Source of the DNA: RI-92 sp037384645
GTDB lineage: Bacteria > Pseudomonadota > Gammaproteobacteria > UBA6429 > Thiohalophilaceae
NCBI GenBank assembly: GCA_037384645.1
Contig: JARRNT010000004.1
Location: forward strand, 5,356-69,355
Reading direction: 5' to 3'
Length of the DNA stretch: 64,000 bases
The number at the start of each line of letters is the position of its first letter. The first letter of the stretch is position 1. The translations under genes and the position numbers were made by a program. Below the pieces are notes generated by a model, which had not been told where the DNA came from, made no database searches, and saw nothing but the letters and a program-made list of their open reading frames with translations. Positions 45,539 through 54,396 of the stretch are shown here, piece after piece.

Positions 45539-45777
45539 TCATAAACTGTGACAATCGATGACTTTGTCGTATGAACGGGATCCTTGAATGCCAGTACCTT
45601 TGCTTCTTCTATATTCGCAGCCCTGATCAGGTAAGCGCCACCAGATTTATCGGTAAACGGCCCCGCAAGCTCGAGTTTTCCCTGCTGCCTAAGGTCGTCT
45701 AGAAATGCGTAGTGTGCATCGATCACAGCGGGATCAAACCGGGGTGTACGAAAAGTTGTGACAAGATATCGAAGCAT
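45523..45777 (-). CDS. YCII-related protein
   Basis: 84 residues of the YciI-like family: YLVTTFRTPRFDPAVIDAHY, GPFTDKSGGAYLIRAAN and a conserved DPV with His. Small ferredoxin-like dehydrase fold; activity unknown. It begins right after an attC-like core (GTTCGGC, 45800-45806), the position for a cassette gene, and overlaps the DUF4336 gene. Confidence 0.85.
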   Translation of the reverse strand: MLRYLVTTFRTPRFDPAVIDAHYAFLDDLRQQGKLELAGPFTDKSGGAYLIRAANIEEAKVLAFKDPVHTTKSSIVTVYEWDAK

Positions 45778-45799
45778 TCATTTTCCTTTATGTGTTTGA

Positions 45800-45884
45800 G
45801 CCGAACGCCGGCATTAATCCGCCGCCCGACAGCAAACGAAACGACGCACAGCTATTGGGGGTCAGGTTCATTACTATGTTAGCC
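45800..45884 (-). other. integron attC-like site (attC-B)
   Basis: On the minus strand it begins GGCTAAC, which includes the TAA stop of the upstream gene, and ends GTTCGGC, 85 bp. R'' GGCTAAC is the exact complement of GTTAGCC at 46572-46578, the core at the other end of the same cassette. The internal arms are less clear than at attC2. Confidence 0.5.
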
Positions 45885-46556
45885 TCCAAGCCGTTTCGCC
45901 AGTTCCGTTGCCTTGGCCGCGGTCCTGGAGCCTGTTGCCTTCGCAACCTCAATGAAGTTGAGTACCTCTTGCTTGTGAGCCTGAAGCGCGCGTAGAGAGA
46001 ACTCGTTTAGCACGACGACGGTATTGTAGACGCCGTTCGAGTTGTCCTTGTTCTGGGTAGCGAACTTGACCAACGCCAGGACCACACCCGGTTCATTGCG
46101 CCACCCCTGGATGAGGTCTTGTGCCGCGCCAATACGTACTCGAGCATCTTCAGAAAAGAGTTCACGAATTAGTGAGCTGACGCGTTGCTCTAGAGAACTC
46201 CTTGCAGCGGCTTTTACAGTATTATCTTCGTCAGACTGCGCAATGGTTCGCACGAGAATCGGGCCTTGTTCTGGAAGCGCAATCAACACAGCTTGGACAG
46301 CCAGTTTTCGCTCCTGGGGATTAGAGCTAGTTAGTGATTTCATCATTGTGTTAATAAGACTCGCCTGTGCAATCTTTGTGTTGGCTTCGGCAATTAAGTG
46401 CGATTGCTCCGCCCGCCGGTCTTCGCTGCTTATCTCGGCTTGCTTTAGCCCCTGGGCGATGAAGTGGCCAGCGAGCGCGATGGCGGCTGGAACAAGAATC
46501 GTTGCTAGCGCTGTCAATCGATCCCAGGTGTCCTTTTTGTTTTGGGCGTCAGACAT
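45879..46556 (-). CDS. hypothetical membrane-anchored HEAT-like protein
   Basis: 225 residues. One hydrophobic span (LTALATILVPAAIALAGHFI) near the N-terminus, then a helical domain of Leu/Ala-rich repeats (NPQERKLAVQAVLIALPEQG and KAAARSSLEQRVSSLIREL), suggesting HEAT or armadillo helices. CAGGAGAAGCAG precedes the ATG at 46556. The longer frame to 46643 crosses a recombination-like site and is rejected. Confidence 0.7.
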   Translation of the reverse strand: MSDAQNKKDTWDRLTALATILVPAAIALAGHFIAQGLKQAEISSEDRRAEQSHLIAEANTKIAQASLINTMMKSLTSSNPQERKLAVQAVLIALPEQGPILVRTIAQSDEDNTVKAAARSSLEQRVSSLIRELFSEDARVRIGAAQDLIQGWRNEPGVVLALVKFATQNKDNSNGVYNTVVVLNEFSLRALQAHKQEVLNFIEVAKATGSRTAAKATELAKRLGG

Positions 46557-46571
46557 TCTGCTTCTCCTGGA

Positions 46572-46641
46572 GGCTAACGTCCCGCATATACGGCCGAACG
46601 ATAGCGAGGTCCGATCCCGCGCTTTTTGCGGGCGATAAGGC
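46572..46641 (-). other. degenerate attC-like site (attC-A)
   Basis: On the minus strand GCCTTAT (46641-46635) in the R'' position is one of two boxes; the other is GTTAGCC (46578-46572). Between them a CCCGC/GCGGG hairpin and a second core GTTCGGC (46599-46593) occur. The first box resembles GCCTAAC, expected from the cassette's own core GTTAGGC at 46859-46865, with the final three bases changed. Confidence 0.4.
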
Positions 46642-46852
46642 ACTGTCCTGCTTTATCTAAATATTTACCTTCACCAGTTTCTTTGTATTTTCTAATGTTT
46701 TCGATTAAGGCGTGCTTTACTAAATGGTGTGGCACCTCTGCAATTTCGACACTTGTCGGGTCTTCGGTATGGATGAAAGGCCACATAACATTCCTCAGAA
46801 AAAACCAGTCTTCTGAATTCAGACCACTACCGTATATATTTTTCTTATCCAT
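46574..46852 (-). CDS. hypothetical protein, cassette-like
   Basis: 92 residues, MDKKNIYGSGLNSEDWFFLRNVM and HHLVKHALIENIRKYKETGEG visible. The last 21 codons lie inside the candidate attC-A, so the true protein may be shorter. Function unknown. Confidence 0.5.
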   Translation of the reverse strand: MDKKNIYGSGLNSEDWFFLRNVMWPFIHTEDPTSVEIAEVPHHLVKHALIENIRKYKETGEGKYLDKAGQCLIARKKRGIGPRYRSAVYAGR

Positions 46853-46858
46853 TCTTAT

Positions 46859-46865
46859 GCCTAAC
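46859..46865 (-). other. attC/attI-type core GTTAGGC
   Basis: GTTAGGC on the minus strand, the textbook G-TTRRRY crossover core, ends eight bases before the ATG of the 92-residue gene. A second GTTAGGT is at 46889-46895. The other bases from 46866 to 47103 are AT-rich and show no gene. Confidence 0.4.
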
Positions 46866-47103
46866 TATATATATGCTTCATAACTGCGACCTAACACGTG
46901 CCATACGGATCCTGGTATATATTTATCTATCAAACTCATTAATTTATGGTTAAATAACTTCCTGATTTCACGAGAATCTTATGTCGTAAAATGCAGTCCT
47001 GATTTTTTTATCACTGGCTATTCAATTGGTTACAGCTTTTGAAAACAACACTATTTATTCTAGTAGACGTTATTGACTTGCGCTGCCAGGCTTGCGTTGA
47101 AAC

Positions 47104-48009
47104 TTATTCACCACACCGCTCGCGTACGCAGGCGCTGACTTCGTGCAGCAGCTCGGCGATGCGGCGCACGCCAGGTCCGGCGGCTTCGCGATCGGCATAC
47201 ATTAAATAAAGTGTCCCGACCTGTTCGCCGCCTTCCTGCAGGGGCAGTGGCTTGAGCGTGCCTGCATCCAGTTCCTCGCGCACGATCTCCTCGGGGAACC
47301 AGGCATAGCCCAGTCCCTGCATCGCGGCACGGATCGCAGTGGAACGGTGACTGAAGGTCCAGCGGCGTTCGTTCAGCCAGGTAGTCTTGCGCGTGCGTTG
47401 TGTCCCGCTGTCGCGGATGACCAGCTGGCGGTGGGCACTCAGATCCTCCTGGGTCAGTGGCCGTCCCAGTTGATGCAAAGGGTGATCGGGATGGGCCGCG
47501 CAGATTACGCGGACCTGCATCAGCGGATCGCCCAGATAGCCTTCGGGCACGGCCGTGCCTATGGCGAGATCGACCCGCCCCTGGGTCAACGCCTCGTCGG
47601 TACCGCCCATGACCGACTCGTAGATCTCCATGTGAATGTCCGGCTGTTCTTCACCGAAGATATTGAGGCAGCGAAACAGCAACCAGCCTGGAAACAGGAT
47701 CTCCACGGCAATATGGATCTCCGACTCCCAGCCGGCAGCGAGCTTGCGCGCAGCGCGTTCCAGTTGCAGGGCCTCGTCTACCAGGGCCTTGCCCCGCCGA
47801 TATAACACCTCCCCGGTGTCAGTAAGGACTGACTTGCGGCCCTGGATCTCAAACACTTTCGCCCCGATCAGGCGTTCGAGCTGCTGGATGGCATGGGACA
47901 GGGTCGACTGGCTTTTGTGGATCTGGCTGGCGGCCTGGGCATAGCCACCGGCCTCCACCACGGCGACCAGGGCACGCCATTGTTCGAGGCTGATGCGCGG
48001 ATATTCCAT
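47104..48009 (-). CDS. LysR-family transcriptional regulator
   Basis: 301 residues. The HTH is ALVAVVEAGGYAQAASQIHKSQSTLSHAIQ and the rest the periplasmic-binding-like effector domain (VDLAIGTAVPEGYLG and AIRAAMQGLGYAWFPEE). It is divergent from azoR across 98 bp, and therefore its likely controller; such regulators often sense electrophiles or quinones. Confidence 0.92.
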   Translation of the reverse strand: MEYPRISLEQWRALVAVVEAGGYAQAASQIHKSQSTLSHAIQQLERLIGAKVFEIQGRKSVLTDTGEVLYRRGKALVDEALQLERAARKLAAGWESEIHIAVEILFPGWLLFRCLNIFGEEQPDIHMEIYESVMGGTDEALTQGRVDLAIGTAVPEGYLGDPLMQVRVICAAHPDHPLHQLGRPLTQEDLSAHRQLVIRDSGTQRTRKTTWLNERRWTFSHRSTAIRAAMQGLGYAWFPEEIVREELDAGTLKPLPLQEGGEQVGTLYLMYADREAAGPGVRRIAELLHEVSACVRERCGE

Positions 48010-48010
48010 A

Positions 48011-48030
48011 TATCGATTATATCGAAAGGT
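48011..48030. promoter_or_regulatory. candidate LysR binding site
   Basis: TCGA-TTATA-TCGA (48013-48025) lies just upstream of the lysR-type start in the divergent region with azoR. The inverted TCGA pair could be its operator; LysR boxes normally are T-N11-A. Confidence 0.35.
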
Positions 48031-48107
48031 TTACCCGAAAATATGCGCTTTTTATTCGATGGTTTCAATACTTTAATAGTCCCATCCCGCTAATCAAGGA
48101 GAGACCC

Positions 48108-48704
48108 ATGAAAACCATACTGCAACTGAATACCAGCCTGTTCCAGCACCAGGGCCAGTCATCTCAACTGGGCGAGGCCCTGGTCAACCAGATCCTGGCG
48201 CCGGAAGACCGTTTGATCAGCCGGGACCTGGCCGCCGAGCCGGTACCGCACCTGACGGCCGAACGCTTTGCCGCGTTCACTACCGCCAAGGCGGATCGCA
48301 GCGAAGACCAGCACGCCGCCGTCGCCTACTCCGATGCCCTGATCGCCGAACTGCGCGCGGCCGACGTCATCGTACTCGGCCTGCCCATGTACAACTTCGG
48401 CGTGCCATCCACGCTCAAGGCCTATTTCGATCACGTGGCCCGTGCCGGCGTCACCTTCCGCTACACCAGCGACGGCCCGAAAGGGCTGCTCACCGGCAAG
48501 AAGGCGTATGTGCTCGCGACCCGTGGCGGTAGTTACCAGGGGACTGCGATGGATACCCAGGAACCCTATGTTCGCCTGTTCCTGAGTTTCATCGGGATCA
48601 CCGACGTCGAGTTCGTCTACGCCGAGGGCCTGGCCCGTGGTGAAGCACAACGCACCCAGGCACTGGACGAAGCCAACGCCAACATCGAGAAAGTCGCCGC
48701 GTAA
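48108..48704 (+). CDS. azoR: FMN-dependent NADH-azoreductase
   Basis: 198 residues with the flavodoxin-like fold: LQLNTSLFQHQGQSSQLGEAL phosphate-binding region, PMYNFGVPSTLKAYFDHVARAG and ATRGGSYQGTAMD. It reduces azo dyes and quinones with NADH. AAGGAGAGACCC precedes the ATG. A DoxX gene follows. Confidence 0.92.
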   Translation: MKTILQLNTSLFQHQGQSSQLGEALVNQILAPEDRLISRDLAAEPVPHLTAERFAAFTTAKADRSEDQHAAVAYSDALIAELRAADVIVLGLPMYNFGVPSTLKAYFDHVARAGVTFRYTSDGPKGLLTGKKAYVLATRGGSYQGTAMDTQEPYVRLFLSFIGITDVEFVYAEGLARGEAQRTQALDEANANIEKVAA

Positions 48705-48753
48705 GTCGTACGGCATCACTCACACAGCACGTTAACCAACAAGGAGCAACACC

Positions 48754-49197
48754 ATGAACACCTATAGCATCGCAAACAGTCACAACGAGTCCAACGTGGT
48801 ATCCGGCCATACCCTGATCAATGCCGCCGATCTCGCCGGCCGTCTCCTGCTGGCGATCATCTTCCTGATTGCCGGGGTTGGCAAGATCACGGCCTATGCC
48901 GGCACGGCCGCCTACATGGCTTCCATGGGCGTACCGGGCGCGCTACTGCCGCTGGTTATCGTCACCGAACTGGTCGGTGGTATCGCCATCGTGCTGGGTT
49001 ACCACACACGAGTGGTCGCGTTCTTACTGGCCGGCTTCACCTTGCTGGCCGGGGCGATCTTCCATCATGATTTTGCCAACCAGATCCAGATGTTGATGTT
49101 CCTCAAGGACCTCGCCATCGCCGGTGGTTTCCTGTTGCTGATAGTCAACGGTGCCGGGGCCTGGAGCCTGGACCAACGCAAGCGTCAGAAATCCTGA
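48754..49197 (+). CDS. DoxX-family membrane protein
   Basis: 147 residues with four membrane spans: LAGRLLLAIIFLIAGVGKI, GALLPLVIVTELVGGIAIVLG and a C-terminal FLKDLAIAGGFLLL. DoxX proteins accompany oxidoreductases and quinone/redox stress. It follows azoR by 50 bp with AAGGAGCAACACC before the ATG, so it is in the same operon. Confidence 0.88.
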   Translation: MNTYSIANSHNESNVVSGHTLINAADLAGRLLLAIIFLIAGVGKITAYAGTAAYMASMGVPGALLPLVIVTELVGGIAIVLGYHTRVVAFLLAGFTLLAGAIFHHDFANQIQMLMFLKDLAIAGGFLLLIVNGAGAWSLDQRKRQKS

Positions 49198-49207
49198 TCC
49201 GCGCAGC

Positions 49208-49231
49208 ACGCCGCCCCACCTGGGGCGGCGT
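49208..49231. terminator. strong bidirectional hairpin between doxX and a convergent gene
   Basis: ACGCCGCCCC pairs with GGGGCGGCGT around the tetraloop ACCT. It separates the convergent DoxX and membrane-protein genes. TTGTCATT follows. Confidence 0.75.
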
Positions 49232-49236
49232 TGTCA

Positions 49237-49599
49237 TTACAGCATCATTGTCCCGATACCCAGTCCCAGTAAACCAAACACAAAGATCAGCGCGACCGTC
49301 AGGATCACTTGCAGGACGGCAATCACGATCCCCTTGCCGTAACTGGTGCCAAGCACCAGCATGTAAGCAAAGGCAGACAGCAGGATCGAGACCAGTGGGT
49401 TTAATCCCGGATAATTGAATGATAGTTGCGGCAGGAGGATGGCGACGGCCTTCTGGATTGCCGCGGCAAAGATCAGTGCCACCACGCACATGAGGATACC
49501 GGTGTTTTTTGCCTTGACGTAATCGGCCGCGAACTTGATCGGCCAGATCAGGATCACCAGGATGATCAGGATAAGCAGTAAATCAATCATGACGGCCAT
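49237..49599 (-). CDS. small four-helix membrane protein of unknown function
   Basis: 120 residues, almost wholly hydrophobic, with four membrane segments. No family recognised. TTG or ATG start uncertain; the methyltransferase gene is upstream on the same strand. Confidence 0.6.
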   Translation of the reverse strand: MAVMIDLLLILIILVILIWPIKFAADYVKAKNTGILMCVVALIFAAAIQKAVAILLPQLSFNYPGLNPLVSILLSAFAYMLVLGTSYGKGIVIAVLQVILTVALIFVFGLLGLGIGTMML

Positions 49600-49652
49600 C
49601 TTGCCTCGTTGTCAGCACGACATCAACCGTCTCGTGATGACTCAGCCAGGCG

Positions 49653-50276
49653 TTATTTATACCCCGTGACACACAACGCGGGTTTGCGTATACCCTCGTT
49701 GCGCTTGACGCTAATCTGGCTAAAACCGGCCTGTTTGAACATGCGCTCCAGTTCTTCGGCATTGAAGCGGGTATACGCAGGCCGGTTACGATCGCGAACG
49801 GTAACGGCCAGGCAGCCACCACGGCGCAGGACATGATAGAGTTCGCGCAGGCCGTGCACCGGGTCATCCCAGAAATAGATGCAGTTGATGGACATGGCCT
49901 TATCAAAGGTATTGTCGGCGAAGGGCAATTGCATGACCGATCCCAGCCCCAGCTGAACCCGACCATCTCGCACCGCCCTGTGATTACGTCGTGCCGCCAT
50001 GTGTAACATATCCCGGGAGTGATCGATGCCGGTCACGTTTATTTCGGTATCCTGCCGTGCCAGCATTTTAATCCCGTGTCCCGGACCAAAACCCACTTCC
50101 AGCACCTGATCCCCGGGTTTGACGGCCAGGCATTGAATGGTCCAGGCGCAGTCCCGATGATTGTGCCAGGTCATGATATAGCCAAGCAGGCGCCCAATCA
50201 GCCCTTGCGGCGCGCCGGCCTGACGCCTTAATTGCCCCAGCAATGACAACCCGGTATCAGGCATGTTGCCGACCAT
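49653..50276 (-). CDS. class I SAM-dependent methyltransferase
   Basis: 207 residues, motif I VLEVGFGPGHGIKML, motif II GIDHSRDML, post-motif LPFADNTFDKAMSINCIYFW, typical of Methyltransf_11. The substrate is unknown. AAAGGAGT lies 10 bases before the ATG at 50276; the TTG at 50300 is rejected. Confidence 0.82.
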   Translation of the reverse strand: MVGNMPDTGLSLLGQLRRQAGAPQGLIGRLLGYIMTWHNHRDCAWTIQCLAVKPGDQVLEVGFGPGHGIKMLARQDTEINVTGIDHSRDMLHMAARRNHRAVRDGRVQLGLGSVMQLPFADNTFDKAMSINCIYFWDDPVHGLRELYHVLRRGGCLAVTVRDRNRPAYTRFNAEELERMFKQAGFSQISVKRNEGIRKPALCVTGYK

Positions 50277-50300
50277 CCATGGCGTACTCCTTTGTTGCAA

Positions 50301-50700
50301 TTATCCCGGCGCGAATTGCGCCGATCGCCGTTTACCATGTGCGAGAGTTAAACCACCTCTCCCACTCCGACACATCATACACAGCTTTATCCATGGCAGC
50401 AGCCATCGGGATGCCGCTCACACCCTAAAACAGGCAGACGGACGGCATCGCAGTGCCCTTGCCAAACATACTTATATATATGTATTCGCATGCTTCAACG
50501 CAGACACAAAGTGCTGGGCGCTTGCCTGGAACGCACAATTCACGTGCAGACAGGGATCCATTTGCACCAATACTGCTCCTGAATAGACTTCATCATCACA
50601 TAAGTCGCTGATTTTCCAAATGGCATGCTCTGTGCAACATTGAGGTCGGAGCACAATTCGGAGTCATCGGCACACACTGAGCCGAGTACCAGCGAATAAA
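50301..50700. other. 400-bp stretch without a convincing gene
   Basis: It contains a short TATATATATG run near 50475 and no open frame with recognisable similarity. The promoter of the guanidine riboswitch transcript presumably lies near its right end; no clear -35/-10 pair was identified. Confidence 0.5.
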
Positions 50701-50702
50701 AT

Positions 50703-50815
50703 GGATGGCTAGGGTTCCGGCTTTTAGCAAAGCGACTGGACCGAGAGCCATCGACCTGGCGCATATGGGTGGCCCCCGCGACAGGTTACACGGCGGGATA
50801 AAAGCCCGGGAGATT
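50703..50815 (+). ncRNA. guanidine-I riboswitch (ykkC-type)
   Basis: Conserved core CTAGGGTTCCGG (50709-50720), GGACCGAGAG, and ACACGGCGGGATAAAAGCCC followed by GGGAGA (to 50813). P1 pairs GATGGCT (50704-50710) with AGCCATC (50746-50752). This class binds free guanidinium. It precedes the transporter gene by 70 bp and should switch on the following operon when guanidine is present. Confidence 0.93.
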
Positions 50816-50882
50816 CAACAGCGTGATGGCCGTTGATTCCTCCTGTGCATAAAAATTTGCGTGTAGCCTTTTGGGAGTAACC

Positions 50883-51941
50883 ATGATGAAGAAACGCTTC
50901 GCACTACTGCTTTTGCTCAGCCTTTCGCTCGTTTCCAACGCCGTTTTCGCCAAAGATCATTTCAAAGTTGCCTGGTCTATCTATGTTGGCTGGATGCCCT
51001 GGGATTACGCTGCCAATGCCGGTATCGTAAAAAAATGGGGTAAGAAGTACGGTATCGATATCGACGTTGTCCAGATCAATGACTATGTCGAGTCAATCAA
51101 TCAGTACACCGCTGGTAAATTTGACGGCTGTGCCATGACCAACATGGACGCCCTGACCATACCCGCCGCCAGTAATGTCGATTCCACCGCCCTGATTGTC
51201 GGTGATTTCTCCAACGGTAATGACGGGATCGTGTTAAAGGGTAAGGGCAAGAAAACCCTGAAAGATATCAAGGGTCAACGGGTCAACCTGGTTGAGTTCA
51301 GCGTATCGCACTACTTGCTGGCGCGTGCCCTGGGCAGCGTAGGCATGTCGGAAAAAGACGTAAAGACCGTCAATACCTCGGATGCCGATATCGTAGGTGC
51401 ATATAAGTCACCGTCTGTCACCGCCGTGGTCACCTGGAATCCCCTGCTCAACACGATCCTGAAAATGCCGGACAGCCACGAGGTCTTCAACTCCAGCCAG
51501 ATCCCCGGTGAGATCATTGACCTGATGGTCGTCAACACCAAGACCCTCAAGCAAAACCCGAAGTTCGGCAAGGCATTGACCGGTGCCTGGTATGAGATCC
51601 TCAAACGGATGCAGGGTGAATCCGCCAAAGCCAAAAAGATCCGCACGGCGATGGCCAAGGACTCCGGTACCGACCTCAAGGGGTTCGATAAGCAGTTGAA
51701 AACCACCGCCATGTTTTACAAGCCTGCGGACGCCGTGAAATTCACTGACAGCCCGAAACTCAAGACGACAATGAAATACGTGGCAGAGTTCAGTTTCAAG
51801 CACGGTCTGCTGGGTACTGGTGCACCGAATTCCAAATTTATCGGTATCCAGACCCCGTCCGGTGTCTACGGTGATCCTAACAACATCAAACTGCGGTTTG
51901 ACCCGAGCTATATGAAGATGGCAGCCGACGGCAAACTCTAA
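50883..51941 (+). CDS. guanidine/urea-type ABC transporter substrate-binding protein
   Basis: 352 residues. A signal peptide (MMKKRFALLLLLSLSLVSNA) is followed by a periplasmic binding domain of the NitT/TauT family, with AWSIYVGWMPWDYA and DGCAMTNMDALTIPA. The riboswitch upstream implies guanidine as the ligand; homologues are often annotated as urea-binding. The ATG at 50883 follows GGGAG; the TTG at 50871 is rejected. Confidence 0.88.
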   Translation: MMKKRFALLLLLSLSLVSNAVFAKDHFKVAWSIYVGWMPWDYAANAGIVKKWGKKYGIDIDVVQINDYVESINQYTAGKFDGCAMTNMDALTIPAASNVDSTALIVGDFSNGNDGIVLKGKGKKTLKDIKGQRVNLVEFSVSHYLLARALGSVGMSEKDVKTVNTSDADIVGAYKSPSVTAVVTWNPLLNTILKMPDSHEVFNSSQIPGEIIDLMVVNTKTLKQNPKFGKALTGAWYEILKRMQGESAKAKKIRTAMAKDSGTDLKGFDKQLKTTAMFYKPADAVKFTDSPKLKTTMKYVAEFSFKHGLLGTGAPNSKFIGIQTPSGVYGDPNNIKLRFDPSYMKMAADGKL

Positions 51942-51947
51942 ACAATA

Positions 51948-51969
51948 CGGCCCCCGGCAACGGGGGCCG
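51948..51969 (+). terminator. intra-operon hairpin after the binding-protein gene
   Basis: CGGCCCCCG-GCAA-CGGGGGCCG, a nine-base GC-rich stem with a GCAA loop, right after the stop. It probably stabilises or partly terminates the message so that the binding protein is made in excess over the permease, as in many ABC operons. Confidence 0.6.
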
Positions 51970-52039
51970 CATTCCCTGCGGCCTTCATGGTTAACAAAAG
52001 TCACCAAGTCATCCGGGAAAAACCTAACTGAGTTTTCGT

Positions 52040-52864
52040 ATGAAGCGCGTACTCAACATTAAACCCGGCAGGGCCGGCAAGCTCTTTCTGGGTGCACTGC
52101 CCTTCCTGCTCACATTGCTCGTGTATCTGTGGATATCGGATGCACGCCTGAGTGTTAATCCCCATGAAAAACTGATGCCGGCCTTCAGCAGCTTTGCCCA
52201 CGCCATTCACACGCTGGCGTTTGAGCCCAGTGTCCGCACCGGTCAATACCTGTTCTGGGCGGATACCCTTGCCAGCCTGAAACGCCTGTTTACCGGTGTC
52301 GGCTTTGCCGCGCTGATTGGCCTGATTTTTGGTTTGCTCAATGGCGCCATTCCGCTGATGCGCGCCAACCTTTCACCCTATATCACGGTGTTATCGCTGG
52401 TCCCACCCATGGCGATTCTGCCTATCCTGTTTATCGTGTTCGGGCTCGATGAACTATCCAAGGTCATGTTGATCATCATCGGTATCACGCCCTTCCTGAT
52501 TCGTGATTTGACGGCCAAAACCCTGGAACTTCCGAGCGAACAATTGATCAAGGCACAAACCCTCGGCGCCTCCACCTGGCAGGTCATCGTCCGGGTGTTG
52601 TTGCCTCAAATCATGCCGCGCCTGATAGAAGGCGTACGCCTGTCACTGGGCTCAGCCTGGCTGTTCCTGATCGCGGCCGAGGCAATCGCGGCACAGGATG
52701 GCCTGGGTTACCGCATCTTCCTGGTCCGCCGTTACCTGGCCATGGATATTATCCTGCCCTACGTGGTCTGGATTACCCTGCTGGCCTTTGTTACCGACTG
52801 GATCCTGCGCAAGATTTCACTCTGGTGGTTCCCCTGGTTCCATGCACAAAGCCGGGAAAACTGA
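52040..52864 (+). CDS. ABC transporter permease, NitT/TauT type
   Basis: 274 residues with six membrane spans and the EAA motif region SEQLIKAQTLGASTWQVIVR followed by RLIEGVRLSLGSAWL. It is the inner-membrane channel of the guanidine transporter. The stop shares a base with the ATPase start (TGATG). Confidence 0.9.
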   Translation: MKRVLNIKPGRAGKLFLGALPFLLTLLVYLWISDARLSVNPHEKLMPAFSSFAHAIHTLAFEPSVRTGQYLFWADTLASLKRLFTGVGFAALIGLIFGLLNGAIPLMRANLSPYITVLSLVPPMAILPILFIVFGLDELSKVMLIIIGITPFLIRDLTAKTLELPSEQLIKAQTLGASTWQVIVRVLLPQIMPRLIEGVRLSLGSAWLFLIAAEAIAAQDGLGYRIFLVRRYLAMDIILPYVVWITLLAFVTDWILRKISLWWFPWFHAQSREN

Positions 52865-53643
52865 TGGCCTTTATCGACATCGACAACGTCTGGAAGATTT
52901 ACGGCGACAACGTGGTACTTGAACGGGTCAATGCCCGGGTCAACGAAGGCGAATTCATTACCATCGTGGGCACCTCGGGTTGTGGCAAGACAACATTTTT
53001 GAAAATGTTGCTGGGTACCGAATTCCCGGGTCGTGGCGAAATTCGTCTGAATGGGACCCCGATCCCGCAGGAACCCGATCCAAATCGCGGCATCGTCTTT
53101 CAAAAGTATTCGGTATTCCCGCACCTCTCGGCCCTGCACAACGTGATCCTGTCACGGGAATTCGAAGGCTCGCGCCTGCTGGGTAAACTCTGTGGTCAGT
53201 CTCGCCGGGAGGCCAGACAGCAGGCCTATGACATGCTCGCGCTGGTCGGACTCGAGCACGCGGCGGACAAGTATCCGCACGAACTTTCCGGCGGCATGCA
53301 GCAACGCCTGGCCATCGCCCAGGCATTAATGAAACAACCAAAAATTCTTTTGCTCGATGAACCCTTTGGTGCACTCGACCCGGGAATACGAGCAGACATG
53401 CACCAGTTGATCCTGGATATCTGGAAAAAGACCGGCGTCACGATCTTCATGATCACCCATGATCTAAAGGAAGGTTTTTACCTGGGAACACGACTCTGGG
53501 TATTCGACAAGGTCCGCCATGACCCGCAGGCACCCAATGCCTACGGCGCCACTATCACCTATGACATCCCTGTTGGTCACACCGATCGTGAAACCCTGGA
53601 CGAGATTAAAACCTCCATCAAACCACAAACATCGCTTGCCTAG
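52864..53643 (+). CDS. ABC transporter ATPase
   Basis: 259 residues. Walker A GTSGCGKTT (36-44), Q-loop near IVFQKYSVFP, signature LSGGMQQRLAIAQAL, Walker B ILLLDEPFGALD and switch HDLKEG. It energises the NitT/TauT-type permease. Confidence 0.93.
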   Translation: MAFIDIDNVWKIYGDNVVLERVNARVNEGEFITIVGTSGCGKTTFLKMLLGTEFPGRGEIRLNGTPIPQEPDPNRGIVFQKYSVFPHLSALHNVILSREFEGSRLLGKLCGQSRREARQQAYDMLALVGLEHAADKYPHELSGGMQQRLAIAQALMKQPKILLLDEPFGALDPGIRADMHQLILDIWKKTGVTIFMITHDLKEGFYLGTRLWVFDKVRHDPQAPNAYGATITYDIPVGHTDRETLDEIKTSIKPQTSLA

Positions 53644-53655
53644 GAGCACAAGCCC

Positions 53656-54396
53656 ATGACTGATGACACATTATTATATAGCGACCGACTGGCCCCCGCC
53701 TGTCACTGGTCATTACGCATGCGCCGCGGTACTACGCTGCGCCTGATCGATATTGACGGTGGTGCGAATGTCGGCATGTTGTTTTATAACCCGGAAAACC
53801 TGCTCGAACGCTACAATGCACCGGATACCCTGAAGTGCCAGCATACCTTCAAGCTCACCACCGGCAATTGCCTGTATTCGGACATGGGACGCATTTTCTG
53901 TTCTATCATCGACGACAGTGTCGGCTGGCACGAAACCGTTTGCGGGAATACCACTAAAAGCATCGTGGCTGACAAATGGGGCGAGCGTGGTTATCAGGAA
54001 TACCGTAACGACTGGCAGCAGAACGGTTACACCAGTTTCCTGGTGGAACTGGCCAAGTACGGCCTCGGTAAACGGGACATGGCCGCCAATGTGAATTTCT
54101 TCAGCAAGGTAGAGGTCAATGATGATGGCAACCTGCAGTACGTCGAGGACAACGCTCAAGCTGGCGATTACGTCGAACTGCGCTTTGAAATGGATACCCT
54201 GGTCCTCCTGCATACCTGTCCGCATCCCCTGAATCCGGCCAGTGAGTACCCACGCAAGCCGGTGAAATATGAAATCCACCAGGCCCATGCTGTCAGTGAG
54301 GACGACGCCTGCCTGACCTCACGCGAGGAAAACCGACGCGGATTTGCCAATAACCATATCTATCACCTCGGACAGGGAGGCTGCCAGCATGATTAA
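53656..54396 (+). CDS. DUF1989 protein, carboxyguanidine deiminase-type subunit 1
   Basis: 246 residues of the urea-carboxylase-associated family (DUF1989). RGTTLRLIDIDGGANVGML and GRIFCSIIDDSVGWHETVCG carry the conserved Cys and His. In guanidine degraders the two DUF1989 proteins form carboxyguanidine deiminase, releasing ammonia to give allophanate. It follows the transporter and overlaps the second subunit by eight bases. Confidence 0.88.
   Translation: MTDDTLLYSDRLAPACHWSLRMRRGTTLRLIDIDGGANVGMLFYNPENLLERYNAPDTLKCQHTFKLTTGNCLYSDMGRIFCSIIDDSVGWHETVCGNTTKSIVADKWGERGYQEYRNDWQQNGYTSFLVELAKYGLGKRDMAANVNFFSKVEVNDDGNLQYVEDNAQAGDYVELRFEMDTLVLLHTCPHPLNPASEYPRKPVKYEIHQAHAVSEDDACLTSREENRRGFANNHIYHLGQGGCQHD

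Noticed and set aside
46557..46643. 29-codon upstream extension of the 225-residue gene
   Set aside because: It crosses a candidate attC site, and the ATG at 46556 has a good ribosome site.
50871..50882. TTG start for the binding protein
   Set aside because: It would place the ribosome site inside the gene; ATG at 50883 follows GGGAG and begins the signal peptide.
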